Shown one piece after another: positions 49,663-58,643 of a stretch of 64,000 nt of DNA (positions are counted from its first letter, which is position 1; every line of letters begins with the position of its first letter). The notes beneath the pieces are model-generated. The model saw nothing but the letters and a program-made list of their open reading frames with translations. It was not told the origin of the DNA and ran no database searches. The stretch is from Balneola sp. (GTDB lineage: Bacteria; Bacteroidota; Rhodothermia; Balneolales; Balneolaceae). Where the stretch lies: contig JANQSE010000008.1 of the NCBI GenBank assembly GCA_028284195.1, forward strand, positions 124,001-188,000, given 5' to 3'. A program made the translations under genes and the position numbers.

Positions 49663-51698
49663 AAGTTCTTAGCTTCATAAAAGGCAAATGGCTAACCAAA
49701 GGAACTGAAACAGATCTGATCAGTGCAATTGATGGAAGCACTGTTGCCACTTTAGTTGATTCAGATATTGACTATAAATCAGCACTCGATTACGGAAGAA
49801 AAGTAGCCGGACCTGAATTGAGAAAATTGTCAATCCATCAAAGAGCCTTTAAGATCAAATTCTTGGCTGCTTACCTGATGGAACGTAAAGAAAAGTACTA
49901 TGCGCTTTCATCCCATACAGGTGCTACCAGAGGAGATTCCTGGATTGATATTGAAGGTGGCTTTGGTTCTATGTTTGTGCTTTCAAGTAAAGCAAGAAGA
50001 GAACTCTCTGATCTACCTTTCCATGTAGAAGGCGGAACCGAACGGTTATCCCGAGGCGGCTCTTTTGTTGGGCAGCATATTTGTGTTCCAAAACATGGCA
50101 TTGCTGTTCACATCAACGCATTCAATTTTCCGGTTTGGGGAATGGTAGAAAAATTAGCCCCTGCTATTATGGCTGGGCTTCCTTGTATAGTTAAACCCTC
50201 TCCTGTTGGTTCTTATCTGGCTTATGAAGTATTCAAAGATATTATTGAGTCTGAAATTCTTCCCGAAGGAAGCGTACAGTTCATCGCTGCTGATAAGCCC
50301 GGGAATCTGCTTGATCATCTGAACAGTCAGGATTCCGTTTCTTTCACCGGATCGGCTGCAACCGGAAAGAAATTGAAATCACATCCTAATATCGTTGCTA
50401 ACTCCGTCCAGTTTAATATGGAAGCAGATTCGTTGAACGCCTCTATCCTCGGACCTGATGTTACTCCTGATATGGAAGAATTCGAGTTATTCATCAAAGA
50501 AGTTGTTCAGGAAATGACTGTCAAAACCGGACAAAAATGTACTGCTATCCGGCGGACCATAATTCCAAGAGATTTGATAGATGACGTGGTAAATGCTCTT
50601 GGCAATGAACTCGATGCGATTACTATTGGAGATCCTACAAATAGGGAAAACAAAATGGGGCCGCTTGCCAGCAATTTACAAAGAGAACGTTTTGATGAAC
50701 AATATGAAAAACTGGAAGCAGGACTTCATGTTGTCTACTCAGGCGATATTGATACAAACGGAGCTTATACCTCTCCAAAAGTACTACTTGCACATCAGTC
50801 AGATGCAGGTGACGACCTTCATGTAATCGAAGCTTTTGGGCCATTAACTACACTAATACCTTATGATACGGTTGATGAAGCTATTCAGAATGCAAACAAA
50901 GCAGACGGATCATTAGTTTGTTCGTTATTCACTGCTGATGATGATATAGCCGCTGAAATCACTTTGGGATGTGCCCCATATCATGGGCGCTTTATGGTTA
51001 TCAATAAAAATTCAGCAGGTGAATCTACTGGTCATGGCTCCCCAATGCCACATATGGTGCATGGCGGTCCCGGGCGTGCAGGCGGCGGAGAAGAATTAGG
51101 AGGAGCGAGAGCTGTGTTACATAACATGCAACGAATCGCATTACAAGGCTCCCCTACTACACTCATGAATATTGTTCAGCAACATATAAAAGGTGCTGAG
51201 ACCAAAGAAGCACCAAAACATCCTTTTCAGATGTATTTTGAAGAATTGGAAGTGGGACAGTCTCTCCTGTCAGAAATCAGAAAAATTACTGATCAGGATG
51301 TGGAAGATTTCGCCAATTTATCAGGAGATCATTTTTATGCCCATACCGATCCTGACGCTGCATCACGATCTTTATTTGGCAAAATTGTAGCACATGGCTA
51401 CTTCGTATTATCGGCAGCAGCAGGCCAATTTGTTCATCCCGATGAAGGCCCGGTTCTGCTGAATTATGGACTTGAAAACCTTTCATTTTTGGCACCTGTT
51501 GCGCCCGGAGATACAATCCAAACTAAACTCATTGTTAAGAGAAAAACGGTACGCCAACAACGAGAAGGGGATCTCTTTCCATTCGGAGTTGTGTATTGGG
51601 ATGTGGAAGTAAAAAATCAGGAAGAGGTTTTGGTCGCGGAATATACTATTCTGACATTAGTAAAGCGTAGGAATAAGCTAGACATTGATATAATTTAA
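49659..51698 (+). CDS. paaZ: Bifunctional aldehyde dehydrogenase/oxepin-CoA hydrolase PaaZ
   Basis: N-terminal ALDH domain (VHINAFNFPVWGMVEKLAPA, TGQKCTAIRR) plus C-terminal MaoC hotdog (DFANLSGDHFYAHTDPDAA...FGKIVAHGYFVLS). Confidence 0.95.
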   Translation: MKVLSFIKGKWLTKGTETDLISAIDGSTVATLVDSDIDYKSALDYGRKVAGPELRKLSIHQRAFKIKFLAAYLMERKEKYYALSSHTGATRGDSWIDIEGGFGSMFVLSSKARRELSDLPFHVEGGTERLSRGGSFVGQHICVPKHGIAVHINAFNFPVWGMVEKLAPAIMAGLPCIVKPSPVGSYLAYEVFKDIIESEILPEGSVQFIAADKPGNLLDHLNSQDSVSFTGSAATGKKLKSHPNIVANSVQFNMEADSLNASILGPDVTPDMEEFELFIKEVVQEMTVKTGQKCTAIRRTIIPRDLIDDVVNALGNELDAITIGDPTNRENKMGPLASNLQRERFDEQYEKLEAGLHVVYSGDIDTNGAYTSPKVLLAHQSDAGDDLHVIEAFGPLTTLIPYDTVDEAIQNANKADGSLVCSLFTADDDIAAEITLGCAPYHGRFMVINKNSAGESTGHGSPMPHMVHGGPGRAGGGEELGGARAVLHNMQRIALQGSPTTLMNIVQQHIKGAETKEAPKHPFQMYFEELEVGQSLLSEIRKITDQDVEDFANLSGDHFYAHTDPDAASRSLFGKIVAHGYFVLSAAAGQFVHPDEGPVLLNYGLENLSFLAPVAPGDTIQTKLIVKRKTVRQQREGDLFPFGVVYWDVEVKNQEEVLVAEYTILTLVKRRNKLDIDII

Positions 51699-51730
51699 AA
51701 TTTTGAATTTTTAATTCTTAATTTTGAATT
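51696..51730. repeat. Five-unit heptamer array between paaZ and the downstream hydratase
   Basis: TAAAATT|TTGAATT|TTTAATT|CTTAATT|TTGAATT; first unit overlaps the paaZ stop codon. Confidence 0.7.
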
Positions 51731-51762
51731 AGCCACATTGAACAGTTTTATTAGTATTAACT

Positions 51763-52527
51763 ATGTCTCCCAAAGGTAACGTCGAATTATCCATCACTAA
51801 CAACATCGGAACCATAGAATTCTCGCACCCAAAGGGGAATTCTCTTCCCGGAGCTATTCTCAGAAAACTGGCTGATACAATAGAAAAAACGGGTGAAAAT
51901 GATGACATAAGGGTTATCGTAATCAAAAGCTCAGGAGAAGGAGCTTTTTGTGCCGGTGCTTCTTTTGATGAACTTATTGCTATTGAAGATTTCGATACAG
52001 GCAAACAGTTTTTTATGGGATTTGCACTGGTTCTAAATGCAATGCGAACCTGTCCTAAATTTATTATTGTTCGGGTTCATGGAAAAACAGTTGGTGGTGG
52101 TGTTGGCATAGCTTCTGCAGGAGATTATACATTTGCAAAAAAAGGCGCCTCTGTAAAACTCAGCGAACTGGCATTAGGAATTGGGCCTTTCGTAGTTGGC
52201 CCGGCTGTAGAACGTGCTGTAGGTACTTCATCATTTTCTGCAATGGCAGTAGATGCTGCAAACTGGTATGATTCCACCTGGGCTACCCAAAAAGGATTAT
52301 TCAACCAGGAATTTGAAACAACCAAAGAACTGGATACTGCTGTAGAAACTCTGGCAAATCAACTGGCAAAAAGCAGCCCCGAAGCTATGCAAGAGTTAAA
52401 GCAGGTATTATGGAAAGGTACCGAACATTGGGATGATTTACTGGAGCAGCGAGCTGAAGTAAGCGGAAGGTTGGTGCTTTCTGATTACACCAAAAACTTT
52501 ATCAAACAATTCAAAACAAAGTCTTAA
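51763..52527 (+). CDS. Enoyl-CoA hydratase/isomerase family protein (PaaF-like by context)
   Basis: IVIKSSGEGAFCAGASFDELIAI, VHGKTVGGGVGIASAGDYTFA; last gene of the paa run. Confidence 0.85.
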   Translation: MSPKGNVELSITNNIGTIEFSHPKGNSLPGAILRKLADTIEKTGENDDIRVIVIKSSGEGAFCAGASFDELIAIEDFDTGKQFFMGFALVLNAMRTCPKFIIVRVHGKTVGGGVGIASAGDYTFAKKGASVKLSELALGIGPFVVGPAVERAVGTSSFSAMAVDAANWYDSTWATQKGLFNQEFETTKELDTAVETLANQLAKSSPEAMQELKQVLWKGTEHWDDLLEQRAEVSGRLVLSDYTKNFIKQFKTKS

Positions 52528-52654
52528 TTAGTTTTTTGGGATCACTATCCCAAGGCTTTCCCTTATTGCTTTACGTGTGTAAAAATGCTCAAAAACTACT
52601 TTATTTAAGCATTTCAAATGGTATTATCAGCTATCTAATAAACAACTTATACTT

Positions 52655-55600
52655 ATGAAATTCTTTTCTACATTTCTTTTGATCGGCATTGCGTCCATCT
52701 CGATCCAGGCACAAGACAAAAAGTGGGATGTAAATAATCCTGATCTCGGAGAATCCATTACTCATACATTTACTACGGATGAAGGCACCTGGATGAATCT
52801 GGATGTGAGCCCGGATGGAAAACAAATAGTTTTCGACTTGATGGGAGATATTTACATCATGCCAATTTCAGGAGGAAAAGCAAAACTTTTGAGAGGAGGA
52901 CATGCTTATGAAGTACAACCCCGATTCAGCCCCAATGGAAAACACATTTCTTTTACCAGCGATGCCGGAGGTGGAGATAATATCTGGGTAATGGATGTAA
53001 ATGGTGAAAATGCCACTCAAATAACCAAGGAAAATTTCAGATTGCTTAATAATTCTACGTGGATGCCGAATGGAGAATATATCATCGCCAAAAAACACTT
53101 CTCTTCTACCCGGTCTTTGGGAGCAGGAGAAATCTGGATGTTTCATAAATCTGGCGGTTCAGGAATACAGCTTGTAGAAAAGAAAAATGCCCAACAGGAT
53201 ATTGGTGAACCTTCCGTTTCTCCGGATGGAAGATATGTTTATTACAGTGAAGACAATTATCCCGGAGGATTCTTTCAGTACAATAAAGATCCAAACAGCC
53301 AGATTTATGTAATAAGAAGATACGATACTAAAGAAGGCGATATTGAAACAGTTACCGGAGGCAATGGCGGGGCCGCTCGTCCGCAAATCTCACCGGATGG
53401 TAAGCAGCTGGCATTTGTTCGCCGGGTAAGAACTAAAAGTGTGCTGTATCTTCGGGATATAGATACCGGGTTAGAATGGCCGGTTTATGAGAATTTGAGT
53501 AAAGATCAGCAGGAAGCCTGGGCTATTTTCGGCGTTTATACCAATTTTAACTGGACACCGGATGGAAAAAACATCATCATCTGGGCGAATGGTAAAATTA
53601 ACAAGATCAATGTAGAAAGTCGCGAGGTATCTGATATTCCTTTCGAAGTAGAATCGACTCATACCATTTTTGAGACAGCCAGATATAAACAAGAAGTTGC
53701 CCCTGATAAATTTACAGCAAAAGCGATACGAAATGCCGTTACTTCCCCCGATGGCAAAACATTAATGTTCAGTGCAGCCGGATATCTCTGGAAAAAATCG
53801 CTGCCTGACGGCAAACCTGAAAGGGTTACAAAAGCTTCGCATTTTGAATTTGAGCCTGCTTTTTCTCCCGATGGGAAACATATTGCCTATGTAAGCTGGA
53901 GCGATGAAACGATGGGGGCTTTACACATTCTTGAGTATGGTAAAAGAAATGCCAAGCCAAAAGCTCTTACTTCTGAAATGGGTATTTACAGAGAACCTTC
54001 TTTTTCTCCAGATGGAAAAACCATCGTTTATCGCCGGGAAAGCGGAAACGGACAGCAAGGTTTTGCTCATACGTTAAACCCGGGCATTTATATAATCCCG
54101 GCTTCGGGGGGCACACCAAAGAAGATTCATAATACCGGTTCTTTCCCAAGATTCAATACAACCGGAGATCGAATTTTCTATCAAAGTGGTGGATATTTGT
54201 TTGGTGCTATCAATAAATCTTACCGGAGTGTGGATTTAGATGGAAAAGAACAGACGACCCATTTTACTTCTAAGTATGGCCATGAATTTGTACCAAGCCC
54301 CGATAATAAATGGATCGCTTTTTCCAATTTGTATAAGGTTTATATCGCTCCGATGACCTCCCCCGGTAAAACTGTTGAATTGTCTCCTAATACCAAATCC
54401 ATCCCGGTAGCATTAGCAGCCTCAGAAGGTGGTTACCACATGCACTGGTCGAAAGACAGCCAAAAACTTATGTGGACGCTGGGTGAAGAATATTTCACCG
54501 TTGATTTAAAAGATCGCTTCAAATTCGTGGATGGTGCACCTGATAGCTTACCTGAGCCTCCAAAAACGGGAATCAACATTGGTCTGGAACTAGATACTTA
54601 CATTCCTGAAGGAAGTATGGCTTTTACTAATGCACGCATCATAACCATGAATGGTGACGAAGTAATAAATAATGGAACGATCGTTGTTGAAGGAAACAGA
54701 ATTACTGCAATTGGCGCAAATGTTTCTATCCCAAATAATGCAAAAGTAATTGATGCATCCGGAAAAACCATTATGCCCGGCATTGTAGATGTTCATGGTC
54801 ATTTAGGAAACTTCCGATTAGGTATAAGCCCTCAACAACAATGGGAATATTTTGCCAATCTTGCATATGGGGTTACAACTGCACATGATCCTTCATCTAA
54901 TTCCGAGATGATCTTTTCTCATTCAGAAGCCATCAAAGCAGGAAATATGATCGGGCCAAGAATCTATTCAACCGGAATAATCTTATATGGTGCTGATGGA
55001 GATTTCAAAGCTGTCATCAATAGTTATGAAGATGCCTTTTTTGCCCTGAAACGAACTAAGGCTTTTGGTGCATTTTCAGTTAAAAGTTACAATCAACCGA
55101 GAAGAGATCAACGCCAGCAGGTTATGAAAGCTGCCAAGGAACTTGAGATGATGGTAGTTCCGGAAGGCGGTTCTTTCTTCTTCCACAATATGAGTATGAT
55201 CCTTGACGGGCATACAGGTGTGGAACACAATATTCCTGTGGTTCCTTTGTATAAAGATGTGCGGGAAGTTTGGGGTAGTTCATCAACCGGATACACACCC
55301 ACGCATATTGTAAATTATGGGAGTATGAGTGGGGAGTACTATTTCTACCAAAAGTATAATGTGTGGGAAAATGAAAAACTTCTTTCCTTTACTCCACGAA
55401 GCGTAATAGATCCACGATCACGCCATCGAACAATGATCCCTGATGAAGAATATGACAATGGCCACATCAAAACTGCGGAATCTTCCAAATTACTTACTGA
55501 TGCGGGTGTAAAAGTAAATCTTGGAGCTCACGGGCAACTACAAGGGCTTGGAGCTCATTGGGAACTCTGGATGATGAGCCAGGGAGGGATGACCAACATG

Positions 55601-55924
55601 GAAGCTTTGAGAGTAGCAACCATAAACGGAGCACACTATCTCGGCTTAGATGATGATATCGGCTCTCTTGAAGTAGGTAAACTGGCAGATCTAATTGTTC
55701 TGGATGAAAACCCTCTTGAGGATATTCTCAATACCAACTCAGTAAAATTTACGATGGTTAATGGCCGCCTCTTTGATGCTGCTACGATGAATGAAGTTGG
55801 AAACCAACAAAAAGAACGTCTTCTATTTTGGTGGGAACGCCATAGCTATGGTGAAGAATTTGACTGGCATGCCATATCATTAGAAGCAGCCGGATTGCAG
55901 TGCTCCTGTTTTGGTGGCCAATAA
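52655..55924 (+). CDS. TolB-like propeller plus amidohydrolase fusion protein
   Basis: Repeated SPDGKxIxF(T/D) TolB-like blades; C-terminal IDASGKTIMPGIVDVHGHLG...LGLDDDIGSLEVGKLADLIVLDENPLEDI. Confidence 0.92.
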   Translation: MKFFSTFLLIGIASISIQAQDKKWDVNNPDLGESITHTFTTDEGTWMNLDVSPDGKQIVFDLMGDIYIMPISGGKAKLLRGGHAYEVQPRFSPNGKHISFTSDAGGGDNIWVMDVNGENATQITKENFRLLNNSTWMPNGEYIIAKKHFSSTRSLGAGEIWMFHKSGGSGIQLVEKKNAQQDIGEPSVSPDGRYVYYSEDNYPGGFFQYNKDPNSQIYVIRRYDTKEGDIETVTGGNGGAARPQISPDGKQLAFVRRVRTKSVLYLRDIDTGLEWPVYENLSKDQQEAWAIFGVYTNFNWTPDGKNIIIWANGKINKINVESREVSDIPFEVESTHTIFETARYKQEVAPDKFTAKAIRNAVTSPDGKTLMFSAAGYLWKKSLPDGKPERVTKASHFEFEPAFSPDGKHIAYVSWSDETMGALHILEYGKRNAKPKALTSEMGIYREPSFSPDGKTIVYRRESGNGQQGFAHTLNPGIYIIPASGGTPKKIHNTGSFPRFNTTGDRIFYQSGGYLFGAINKSYRSVDLDGKEQTTHFTSKYGHEFVPSPDNKWIAFSNLYKVYIAPMTSPGKTVELSPNTKSIPVALAASEGGYHMHWSKDSQKLMWTLGEEYFTVDLKDRFKFVDGAPDSLPEPPKTGINIGLELDTYIPEGSMAFTNARIITMNGDEVINNGTIVVEGNRITAIGANVSIPNNAKVIDASGKTIMPGIVDVHGHLGNFRLGISPQQQWEYFANLAYGVTTAHDPSSNSEMIFSHSEAIKAGNMIGPRIYSTGIILYGADGDFKAVINSYEDAFFALKRTKAFGAFSVKSYNQPRRDQRQQVMKAAKELEMMVVPEGGSFFFHNMSMILDGHTGVEHNIPVVPLYKDVREVWGSSSTGYTPTHIVNYGSMSGEYYFYQKYNVWENEKLLSFTPRSVIDPRSRHRTMIPDEEYDNGHIKTAESSKLLTDAGVKVNLGAHGQLQGLGAHWELWMMSQGGMTNMEALRVATINGAHYLGLDDDIGSLEVGKLADLIVLDENPLEDILNTNSVKFTMVNGRLFDAATMNEVGNQQKERLLFWWERHSYGEEFDWHAISLEAAGLQCSCFGGQ

Positions 55925-55948
55925 TATTCTGAATACATAAATCCGTTT

Positions 55949-55979
55949 AAAAGGCTTTCCGAAAAGAAGGCCTTTTTTA
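55949..55979 (+). terminator. Rho-independent terminator candidate
   Basis: AAAAGGC...GCCTTTT arms followed by TT after the 55924 stop. Confidence 0.6.
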
Positions 55980-55990
55980 TACCTTAGGTA

Positions 55991-56731
55991 ATGGAGCTTT
56001 GCAAAAACTGCGGAACACAATTTGAAGGAAATTTTTGTCCTAACTGTGGACAAAGACTAAATTCCGGACGCATTATATTTCGGGAATCTGCTAAAGACGT
56101 ATTAGAGCATTACTTTGATTTTGATGCTCCGCTTTTCAGAACTATCAAGGGAATGGTTACCAATCCCGGCAAATTGATAAAAGAATACATAGCCGGAAAA
56201 CGAAAATCATATTCACACCCCTTTCGTTATTTCGTTCTTGTATTGGCTATTTATCTTGTATTAAAAAATTTACTCGATTTTGATCCAATACAGACAGTTT
56301 CTGAGATTAGCGGTTCTCAAAGAGCCCCAAATCCAAATTCTGTTATTTCGAAAGCATCTAATTACTTTTCGAATCATATAAATACTTTCTTATTAGTTTT
56401 TGCTTTTACTATTGCTCTGTTTAGCAAACTCTTTAACCTAAAATCCAAAATCTACTTTGTTGAATATTTAACACTTGGGTTTTTTATTGTAGCCCAGTAT
56501 ATGTTCTTTTCTATCTTTATTCTTTTGGGAAGCTACATCTCTCCCTATGTTTTTATTCTAAACTATCTGGTAGTGTTTTTATATCCCGTATATGTACTGA
56601 TTAGTTTTCATAGCGGTAACCTGGCTTTACGAGTTCTAAAATCTGTATTAATATCTATTCTGGCTTGGGTTTCCTATGCTTTTTTGGGTTTTTCAATATC
56701 TGTTTTCATTGTACAGGTATTTGGGCTATGA
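55991..56731 (+). CDS. DUF3667-like membrane protein with N-terminal zinc ribbon
   Basis: CKNCGTQFEGNFCPNCGQRL followed by several TM helices. Confidence 0.8.
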   Translation: MELCKNCGTQFEGNFCPNCGQRLNSGRIIFRESAKDVLEHYFDFDAPLFRTIKGMVTNPGKLIKEYIAGKRKSYSHPFRYFVLVLAIYLVLKNLLDFDPIQTVSEISGSQRAPNPNSVISKASNYFSNHINTFLLVFAFTIALFSKLFNLKSKIYFVEYLTLGFFIVAQYMFFSIFILLGSYISPYVFILNYLVVFLYPVYVLISFHSGNLALRVLKSVLISILAWVSYAFLGFSISVFIVQVFGL

Positions 56732-57429
56732 CATTTCGAGAGGCTTTTGAAGAACTTGAGAAATATGCTGATCCTGAAAAGGCCGAACATTCAAAACGGT
56801 TTTTTAAAAGCAGACCGGGCGAGTACGGAGAAGGAGATATCTTTTTAGGAATTACCGTTCCAAATCAACGAAAGGTTGCAAAGAAGTTTAAACGCATGCC
56901 CTTGCACGAAGTAGAAAAGCTGCTTCAAAGCGATATGCACGAATGCAGGCTTACAGCGTCGATGCTGCTTGTATATAGAATTGAAAAAGCGGAGCAGGAA
57001 ATTATTGATGAGACTGCTGAATTCTATTTAAAGAATTTGAAATACATCAATAACTGGGATATTGTGGACAGCTCCTGCCGGTTTATCCTTGCAAAGTATT
57101 TAGAGAACAGAGATCGCGATTTACTCTATGAACTGGCTAGCTCTGACGATCTTTGGGAAAAAAGGATAGCAATGATTACCTGTTACTATTACATCAAGCA
57201 AAATGATTTTAAAGATGCTCTTGCTATTGCCGAAATATTAGTGAATGATAAGCACGACTTGATCCACAAAGCCGTTGGCTGGATGCTGCGAGAAATTGGG
57301 AATCAAAACCAGGATACAGAAATCTCTTTTTTGGAAAAGCACTGCAAAAATATGCCCCGAACTATGTTACGGTATGCCATAGAGAAATTTAATGAGCCTT
57401 TGAGGCAATATTATCTAAATCTTTACTAG
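56728..57429 (+). CDS. DNA alkylation repair protein (AlkD-like HEAT-repeat)
   Basis: ATGA overlap with the preceding gene; MTFREAFEELEKYADPEKAEHSKRFFKSRPGEYGEGDIFLGITVPNQRKVAKKF...NNWDIVDSS. The supplied ORF begins upstream at 56665. Confidence 0.9.
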   Translation: MTFREAFEELEKYADPEKAEHSKRFFKSRPGEYGEGDIFLGITVPNQRKVAKKFKRMPLHEVEKLLQSDMHECRLTASMLLVYRIEKAEQEIIDETAEFYLKNLKYINNWDIVDSSCRFILAKYLENRDRDLLYELASSDDLWEKRIAMITCYYYIKQNDFKDALAIAEILVNDKHDLIHKAVGWMLREIGNQNQDTEISFLEKHCKNMPRTMLRYAIEKFNEPLRQYYLNLY

Positions 57430-57508
57430 AATAAAAAATTGGTAATGATTTTTATTTGCATCAGATCAGAGTTTTATTTGACATAGAACTCAGATACAAA
57501 TCTAATCA

Positions 57509-57769
57509 TCATAGAAAGTAAGTGGCAGTAAATGTGATTGCTACAATTAATAATAAAGACACATACTGGTATATAATTTTAGTTTCTTCCTCTGATTCTG
57601 TTTTTACTTTTTTGTTGTATAAATAGATATTCAGAGGTAGTAATACTGCGATAAAGAATATTAAAACCCCAATCTTATAACTCGCTTGCTCGATAAACCA
57701 TACCAACGGCATTATTAAGAAACACTGCAACAATACAATAATTGATAAAGAATCAAAACCAAATTTCAT
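57509..57769 (-). CDS. Small membrane protein of unknown function
   Basis: Three hydrophobic segments; 86 aa. Confidence 0.55.
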   Translation of the reverse strand: MKFGFDSLSIIVLLQCFLIMPLVWFIEQASYKIGVLIFFIAVLLPLNIYLYNKKVKTESEEETKIIYQYVSLLLIVAITFTATYFL

Positions 57770-57794
57770 AGTTCTACCTCTTATCTTTTGAACA

Positions 57795-58451
57795 TTATTC
57801 TGATTCTGCTATACAAGATTCATATGAGTTTACACAGTCACCCAAAGCTCCATTATAGATAGCAGTATTTATTACTTGACATGCAAGTGCCGCAAATGGG
57901 CTCCCTAAAGCACTAAGAGCACATATAGCCGTGCCTGCATAGTACGTTCCTTCTGCTTGACTTGCACAATAACTGTAATCATATGTGCAATTTGCTGAAG
58001 CTTTAGACTTTTTAAATGAGTTTTCATCTCTTGCATATAGTTCTACCAAAACAGCCTGTAGCTCATCCTCTTCTAGCTTTTTCAATGCAGGAAATTCATT
58101 CATAAGATCAATTAAAGAATTATAATACAACAAGTATAAATCTTCATACTCTTTTTTATCCTCATAACCCAACTTTACTGCAAAAGCATCAAGCTCAGAA
58201 TTTGTTACTTTTGAATGGTAAATACTGGAGAATTTAGAGATATCATCCATTAGATATCGAACTTGATCTGAACCCAATTCAGAAATTTTATTGAGATATG
58301 GTTTATTAAAGTTGGTTGAATTAACTTTATAGTGTCGATATGCAGCCGAATTAGTAATTTCATCAACATTTATTTCGTAAGTATCTTGATAACTACAAGA
58401 TGTAATAAACAATAAAAGTAAACTAACAGAGTATAGGATAATTCTTTTCAT
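57795..58451 (-). CDS. Putative lipoprotein with Cys-rich C-terminus, unknown function
   Basis: Lipobox-like LLLLFITSCSYQ; six Cys in the C-terminal 70 aa (CTYDYSYC...IC...AC...DC...SC). Confidence 0.7.
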   Translation of the reverse strand: MKRIILYSVSLLLLFITSCSYQDTYEINVDEITNSAAYRHYKVNSTNFNKPYLNKISELGSDQVRYLMDDISKFSSIYHSKVTNSELDAFAVKLGYEDKKEYEDLYLLYYNSLIDLMNEFPALKKLEEDELQAVLVELYARDENSFKKSKASANCTYDYSYCASQAEGTYYAGTAICALSALGSPFAALACQVINTAIYNGALGDCVNSYESCIAESE

Positions 58452-58643
58452 AGCAATAATACATTTGTTATTAGTTAGTTACCTAGAGTTTATTAAAAAT
58501 AAAATATAAAAGACTACTTTAATTCTGGTTGTATAATCAGCAAGTATTGCTATTCTTTTGCACTTAAAGTTTATGCCGGTTCTATTTTCTTTTTCAAACG
58601 AATAACGTTTTTGAATAACCCGATGGAATTCAATAAATATAAC

